A DNA stretch of 46,521 nucleotides from DASPFV01 sp035620975 (GTDB lineage: Bacteria > Acidobacteriota > Vicinamibacteria > Vicinamibacterales > 2-12-FULL-66-21). A program made the position numbers and the translations under genes. The stretch is from contig DASPFV010000336.1 of assembly GCA_035620975.1 (NCBI GenBank), positions 1 through 46,521 of the forward strand. Direction: 5' to 3'. The stretch's first letter is position 1. Each line of letters begins with the position of its first letter. Shown piece by piece: positions 43,162 through 46,521 of this stretch. The notes beneath the pieces were generated by a model. The model was not told the origin of the DNA. It worked only from the letters and a program-made list of their open reading frames with translations, and ran no database searches.

Positions 43162-43348
43162 CGCCTGAATCGATCGGGATGTGTCCTCCGGGCGTGACCC
43201 GGTACGACGCCAGATCTTCCGAGCCGACGCAGCAGACGTTGTCGATGCGGAACGGTTCGACGCGCGTCGTCCAGCTCTCCTGAACAGGGATCGTCCCCGA
43301 CCGGGACACGAACGACAGCGCCAGCAGAATTCCAGCGGCTCGAGTCAT
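43160..43348 (-). pseudogene. remnant of a secreted subclass B3 metallo-beta-lactamase-fold gene
   Basis: From ATG at 43348 the - strand reads a plausible signal peptide (TRAAGILLALSFVSRSG). After this come ESWTTRVEPFRI, then DNVCCVGSEDLASYRVTPGG and HIPIDSG. This follows the start of B3-type enzymes: W-x-x-PVEPFRI-xGN-(L/T)YYVG, D-(L/V)-xSYLI-x-TP-x-GHILI-(N/D)-SG. Key positions have changed (GNxYY to DNVCC). Similarity stops at the SG, exactly where the frame enters the end of era; the zinc ligand HxHxDH and everything after it are missing. It is a broken fragment. I see no function. Confidence 0.6.
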
Positions 43349-43467
43349 GGCCGGCACGCCATCAGGGAGTCTGGCCTTGCGGCCGACAGCCCCCTTGGCG
43401 CCGCGCAGGCCGGAGGCGCGCGACGCGTCGGCGGCAGCAGAATCGTGTCGCTCGGACAGCCGCCCCG

Positions 43468-43476
43468 TGCTACATT
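43468..43476 (+). promoter_or_regulatory. extended -10 promoter candidate for mgtE
   Basis: TGCTACATT is a TGn extended -10 with hexamer TACATT, 33 bases before the mgtE ATG. The interval 43349-43509 shows no other feature I recognise; no Mg2+-sensing leader was identified. The nine bases are identical to the msrP site at 27615-27623. Confidence 0.45.
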
Positions 43477-43509
43477 TGAGCGTTTACCTGCATCAGGTCG
43501 GACCCTCCA

Positions 43510-44883
43510 ATGCCCCAGCGCAAACTCGATGTCGTGCTCGACTCGGTCAAGCGCCTCCAGCGCATGGGGGCGACGTCGAACCTGGTGAACCTGCTGCAGA
43601 AGCAGCACCCGGCCGATCTGGCCCAGCTCTACTCGGAGCTGCCCGAGAAGGACCGGGTCTCGATCTTCTCGCTGCTCGTCGAGCGGAACAGCCGTCTGGC
43701 CATGGAGGCCCTGAGCGAGCTGGGACCGGAGGCCGCCGCGGCGTTCCTGGCGGGGCGATCCGCCGAGGACATCGTCAAGCTGACGCAGGAGCTGCCCTCC
43801 GACGACGCAGCGGCGATCATCGACTACCTGCCGGAGGAGCTCGCCGCCGCCGTCCTCGAGCTGATGCAGAAGCGCCCGGCCGGCGGCGACGTCGGGGATC
43901 TGCTCGAGTACGCCGAGCAGACCGCGGGCCGCATCATGAATCCGAAGGTCTTCGCGCTTTCGGAAGACATGACGGCCGGCGAGGCGATCACAGCCCTGCA
44001 GGGCTCGCGCGACGTCGAGATGGTCTTCTACGTCTACGTCATCGACGCCAGGCGGCACCTCGTCGGCGTGGTCTCGCTGCGCCGCCTCCTGCTCGTCCCT
44101 CCGCCCACCCCGCTGAAGCGGATCATGACGACCGATCTGATCAGCGTGCGGGCGGACATGGACCAGGAGGAAGTCGCGCGTCAGGTCGCGTCCTACAACC
44201 TGCTGGCCATCCCCGTCGTCGACGAGGAGAACAAGCTCGTCGGCGTGATCACGGTCGACGACGTGATCGATGTCATCAAGGACGAGGCCACCGAGGACGT
44301 CTACAGGCTGGCCGGCGTGAGCGGCGACGACCGGGTGTTCACCCGGCCCATCGAGTCGCTGCGCAAACGCCTGCCGTGGCTCGTCGTGAACCTGGGCACG
44401 GCCTTCCTGGCGGCGCTGGTCGTGAGCCAGTTCCAGGGGACGATCGCGATCGTGACGGCGCTGGCCGTGTTCATGCCCGTGGTGGCCGGCATGGGCGGCA
44501 ACGCGGCGACGCAGACGCTCACGGTCATCGTCCGCGGCATCGCGCTCGGCGAGCTGACCTGGAGCAACACCCGGAAGGCGCTCCTCAAGGAAGCGGCGGT
44601 CGGGATCGGCAACGGCCTGGCGTGCGGGGGGATCGGCGCCGCCATCGTCTGGCTGACCAACGGCAGCTACGTGCTCGGGCTGATCCTCGGCCTGGCGATG
44701 ATCATCAACATGGTCGTGGCCGCGGTCGCCGGCACTTTGATCCCTCTGTCCCTCCGGGCGCTCAAGGTCGATCCGGCGCTCGCCTCGTCGGTGTTCATCA
44801 CCACGCTGACCGACGTGTTCGGGTTCCTGTCGTTCCTCGGGCTCGGCGCACTGTTCCTCCGGTATCTGCACTTTGCCGGCTGA
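43510..44883 (+). CDS. mgtE: magnesium transporter MgtE
   Basis: 457 residues from ATG at 43510. The N-terminal helical N domain (about 1-130) is followed by two CBS domains (MNPKVFALSEDMTAGEAITAL; VVDEENKLVGVITVDDVIDVIKDEATED). A plug helix (VFTRPIESLRKRLPWLVVNLG) leads to five C-terminal membrane helices, including the MgtE pore motif FMPVVAGMGGNAATQTLTV. The N and CBS domains sense cytoplasmic Mg2+ and close the channel. Length and motifs are normal. It ends 42 bases before recO; the gap holds short AT-rich words (TTTACGATTTACCATTT). Confidence 0.96.
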   Translation: MPQRKLDVVLDSVKRLQRMGATSNLVNLLQKQHPADLAQLYSELPEKDRVSIFSLLVERNSRLAMEALSELGPEAAAAFLAGRSAEDIVKLTQELPSDDAAAIIDYLPEELAAAVLELMQKRPAGGDVGDLLEYAEQTAGRIMNPKVFALSEDMTAGEAITALQGSRDVEMVFYVYVIDARRHLVGVVSLRRLLLVPPPTPLKRIMTTDLISVRADMDQEEVARQVASYNLLAIPVVDEENKLVGVITVDDVIDVIKDEATEDVYRLAGVSGDDRVFTRPIESLRKRLPWLVVNLGTAFLAALVVSQFQGTIAIVTALAVFMPVVAGMGGNAATQTLTVIVRGIALGELTWSNTRKALLKEAAVGIGNGLACGGIGAAIVWLTNGSYVLGLILGLAMIINMVVAAVAGTLIPLSLRALKVDPALASSVFITTLTDVFGFLSFLGLGALFLRYLHFAG

Positions 44884-44925
44884 CCTTTTCCCATGTTCCC
44901 TTTACGATTTACCATTTCGTAGTCC

Positions 44926-45666
44926 ATGCCCGTCTACAGCTCCGAGGCCCTCATCCTGCGCACCTACAAGCTGGGCGAGGCTGATCGGATTGTCGTCTTC
45001 CTCACCCGCGACCGCGGGAAGAAGCGCGGCGTCGCGAAGGGCGCGCGGCGTCCGCGGTCGAAGTACATCGGCGCCCTCGAGCCGATGACGCGCGCTGGGG
45101 TGGCGTACTATGAGCGGGAGCACCGCGACCTGGTCCGGCTGAACTACGTCGAGCCGGTCCGGTCGCCGCTGTCGGCGGCCTCCGCCGAGGCGCTGGGGCA
45201 CGTCGGCTACTTCGCGGAGCTGATCGACGAGTGGGCGCCGGAGGCCCATGCCGACGAGCGGCTCTTCCGCCTGGGCGCGGCGATGACGGATGCGCTGGCG
45301 CTGGGCGTGCCCGTCGACGCGCTTGCGCGGTACTTCGAATACTGGCTGCTCCGCCTGCAGGGGGTTTATCCTCCGCTCGCGTGCGCCGTCTGCGGCGGGG
45401 CCATTGCCCGGGGTGCGGTCATGCCGCCCCGGGAGGATGCGCTGGTGTGCCGGCGCTGTGCGCCGGCCGGAGGGACGGCGCTCTCGGCGCCGGCCGTCCG
45501 ATTCCTCGTGGCGGCCGGTTCGATCGGCCCCGACCGCCTTGCCTCGCTCGCGCTCCGGCCGCTGCCGTCGCGCGAGCTCGAGACCGCGCACCGGCGGTTG
45601 ATCAACATGCATCTCGACAAGGAGCTCAAATCCGCCCGGGTGCTGCGCGAGATGCGGCATGTCTAG
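44926..45666 (+). CDS. recO: DNA repair protein RecO
   Basis: 246 residues from ATG at 44926. The N-terminal OB fold starts SSEALILRTYKLGEADRIVVFLT, with GKKRGVAKGARRPRSK and the LEPMTRAGVAYYER run typical of RecO. A helical domain follows, and the zinc-binding CAVCGG...CRRC (two CxxC pairs) is present. RecO helps RecR load RecA onto SSB-coated DNA during recombination repair. It commonly lies near era, as here, with mgtE inserted between. A strong ribosome site is not evident in the short upstream gap. Confidence 0.94.
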   Translation: MPVYSSEALILRTYKLGEADRIVVFLTRDRGKKRGVAKGARRPRSKYIGALEPMTRAGVAYYEREHRDLVRLNYVEPVRSPLSAASAEALGHVGYFAELIDEWAPEAHADERLFRLGAAMTDALALGVPVDALARYFEYWLLRLQGVYPPLACAVCGGAIARGAVMPPREDALVCRRCAPAGGTALSAPAVRFLVAAGSIGPDRLASLALRPLPSRELETAHRRLINMHLDKELKSARVLREMRHV

Positions 45667-45678
45667 GCGTGCGGTCGC

Positions 45679-46521
45679 ATGGTCACCCTGCAGCAACTGA
45701 TCTTCAAGCTCTCCGAGTTCTGGGCCTCGCGAGGCTGCCTCCTGCAGCAGCCGATGGACATCGAGATGGGCGCCGGCACCATGCACCCGGAGACGTTCCT
45801 CCGCGTGCTCGGGCCCGAGCACTGGAACGTGGCCTACGTCCAGCCGTCCCGCCGGCCCGCGGACGGCCGCTTCGGCGAGAACCCGAACCGCCTGTTCAAG
45901 CACCACCAGTTCCAGGTCATCCTCAAGCCGGCGCCCGACGAGGTGCAGCAGCTCTACCTGCAGAGCCTGGAGGCATGCGGCATCGACCTGCGTGCGCACG
46001 ACGTCAGGTTCGAGGAGGACAACTGGGAATCGCCCACGCTGGGCGCCTGGGGCATCGGCTGGCAGGTGCTCTTCGACGGCCAGGAGATTACGCAGTTCAC
46101 CTACTTTCAGCAGGCCGGCGGGATCGACCTCGCGCCGATCTCGGTCGAGCTGACTTACGGGCTCGAGCGATTCGCGATGGCGTTGCAGGACGTCGCCGAC
46201 GTGTTCGATCTCGAATGGGGCGCCGGGGTCAAGTACCGGGACGTCCGGCACCGGGACGAAGTGGAGCAATCGCGCTACGCCTTCGGCCAGATCGACATGC
46301 CCGCCGCCGATCTGCACGCGCTCCACCGCAACCTCTTCGACGAGTACTACGGACTGTCGCAGACCCTGCTCCGGTCCGGGCTCGTGCTCCCCGCGCTCGA
46401 TTACTGCCTCAAATGCTCGCACATGTTCAACCTGCTCGACGCCAGCGGCGGCATCGGGGTCACCGAACGGAGGCCTTCATTCTCCGAGTGCGCCAACTGG
46501 CTGTGGCGATCGCCGCGGCGT
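45679..46521 (+). CDS. glyQ: glycine--tRNA ligase alpha subunit (3' truncated, apparent frameshift)
   Basis: 281 codons are open from ATG at 45679 to the window end; it begins 12 bases after the recO stop. The start TLQQLIFKLSEFWASRGCLLQQP and blocks AYVQPSRRPADGRFGENPNR, HHQFQVILKPAP, EDNWESPTLGAWG, FTYFQQAGG and LTYGLERFAMAL are those of GlyQ, the class II catalytic subunit of the alpha2-beta2 enzyme. Near the edge CSHMFNLLDASGG is followed by IGVTER, then an unrelated sequence (RPSFSECANWLW). The expected continuation A-FILRVRQLAVAIAAA is present in another frame from 46472. Inserting a single base after 46470 would restore TERQAFILRVR. This is either a sequencing or assembly error at a contig end or a real frameshift. 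The beta subunit is outside the window. Confidence 0.9.
   Translation, partial: MVTLQQLIFKLSEFWASRGCLLQQPMDIEMGAGTMHPETFLRVLGPEHWNVAYVQPSRRPADGRFGENPNRLFKHHQFQVILKPAPDEVQQLYLQSLEACGIDLRAHDVRFEEDNWESPTLGAWGIGWQVLFDGQEITQFTYFQQAGGIDLAPISVELTYGLERFAMALQDVADVFDLEWGAGVKYRDVRHRDEVEQSRYAFGQIDMPAADLHALHRNLFDEYYGLSQTLLRSGLVLPALDYCLKCSHMFNLLDASGGIGVTERRPSFSECANWLWRSPRR

Noticed and set aside
43162..43509. Mg2+-sensing leader (M-box) upstream of mgtE
   Set aside because: The 33-base stretch after the likely promoter is too short, and no M-box core was recognised in the gap.

Overview
The window is a high-GC chromosomal segment (roughly two thirds G+C by eye) carrying a dense, mostly overlapping exopolysaccharide operon, an Mo-dependent methionine sulfoxide repair pair, a large radical SAM enzyme and a block of housekeeping translation and RNA genes. 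The gene content, GTG/TTG starts, exosortase-type polysaccharide families and protein sequences suggest an Acidobacteriota (Vicinamibacteria-like) organism. That is inference; there is no rRNA or other marker in the window to prove it.

Region 1 (1-6256, + strand): the 3' part of a CapA-type gene, coupled to a secreted right-handed beta-helix protein, then a larger paralogous beta-helix protein with an inserted fibronectin-like domain and three C-terminal CBM6-like modules. The second paralogue has a candidate sigma-54 promoter. Region 2 (6257-6644): repeat-rich intergenic DNA between convergent transcription units.

Region 3 (6645-27297, - strand): one long run of cell-surface polysaccharide genes. 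In transcription order it holds a sensorless histidine kinase, a sigma-54 response regulator, a second sigma-54 activator preceded by a near-perfect sigma-54 promoter, a degenerate GGDEF protein, Wza-type export protein, Wzz-type chain-length protein, BY-kinase-like ATPase, polyprenyl-phosphate sugar transferase, Wzx flippase, nucleotidyltransferase, YvcK-like protein, ExeA-like ATPase, UDP-sugar dehydrogenase, a membrane glycosyltransferase with a detached C-terminal tail, O-antigen ligase/polymerase, two GT2 enzymes and a methyltransferase. Together they could make, assemble, flip, polymerise and export a polymer. Several families are those usually found beside exosortase (XrtA/EpsH), but no exosortase or PEP-CTERM tail is seen here.

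Region 4 (27298-35956): a large GGTTC repeat hairpin; msrP-msrQ; a COG1964-like radical SAM protein resembling tetraether/membrane-spanning-lipid synthases; an HtrA-like protease; moaA on the opposite strand (cofactor supply for MsrP); and an M20 amidohydrolase. Region 5 (35957-46521, + strand): another intergenic repeat, then hisS, aspS, phoH, ybeY, a CorC-type protein, era, a remnant of a B3 metallo-beta-lactamase-fold gene on the opposite strand, mgtE, recO and the 5' part of glyQ, which has an apparent frameshift near the window edge. No tRNA, rRNA, insertion sequence or CRISPR array was recognised.
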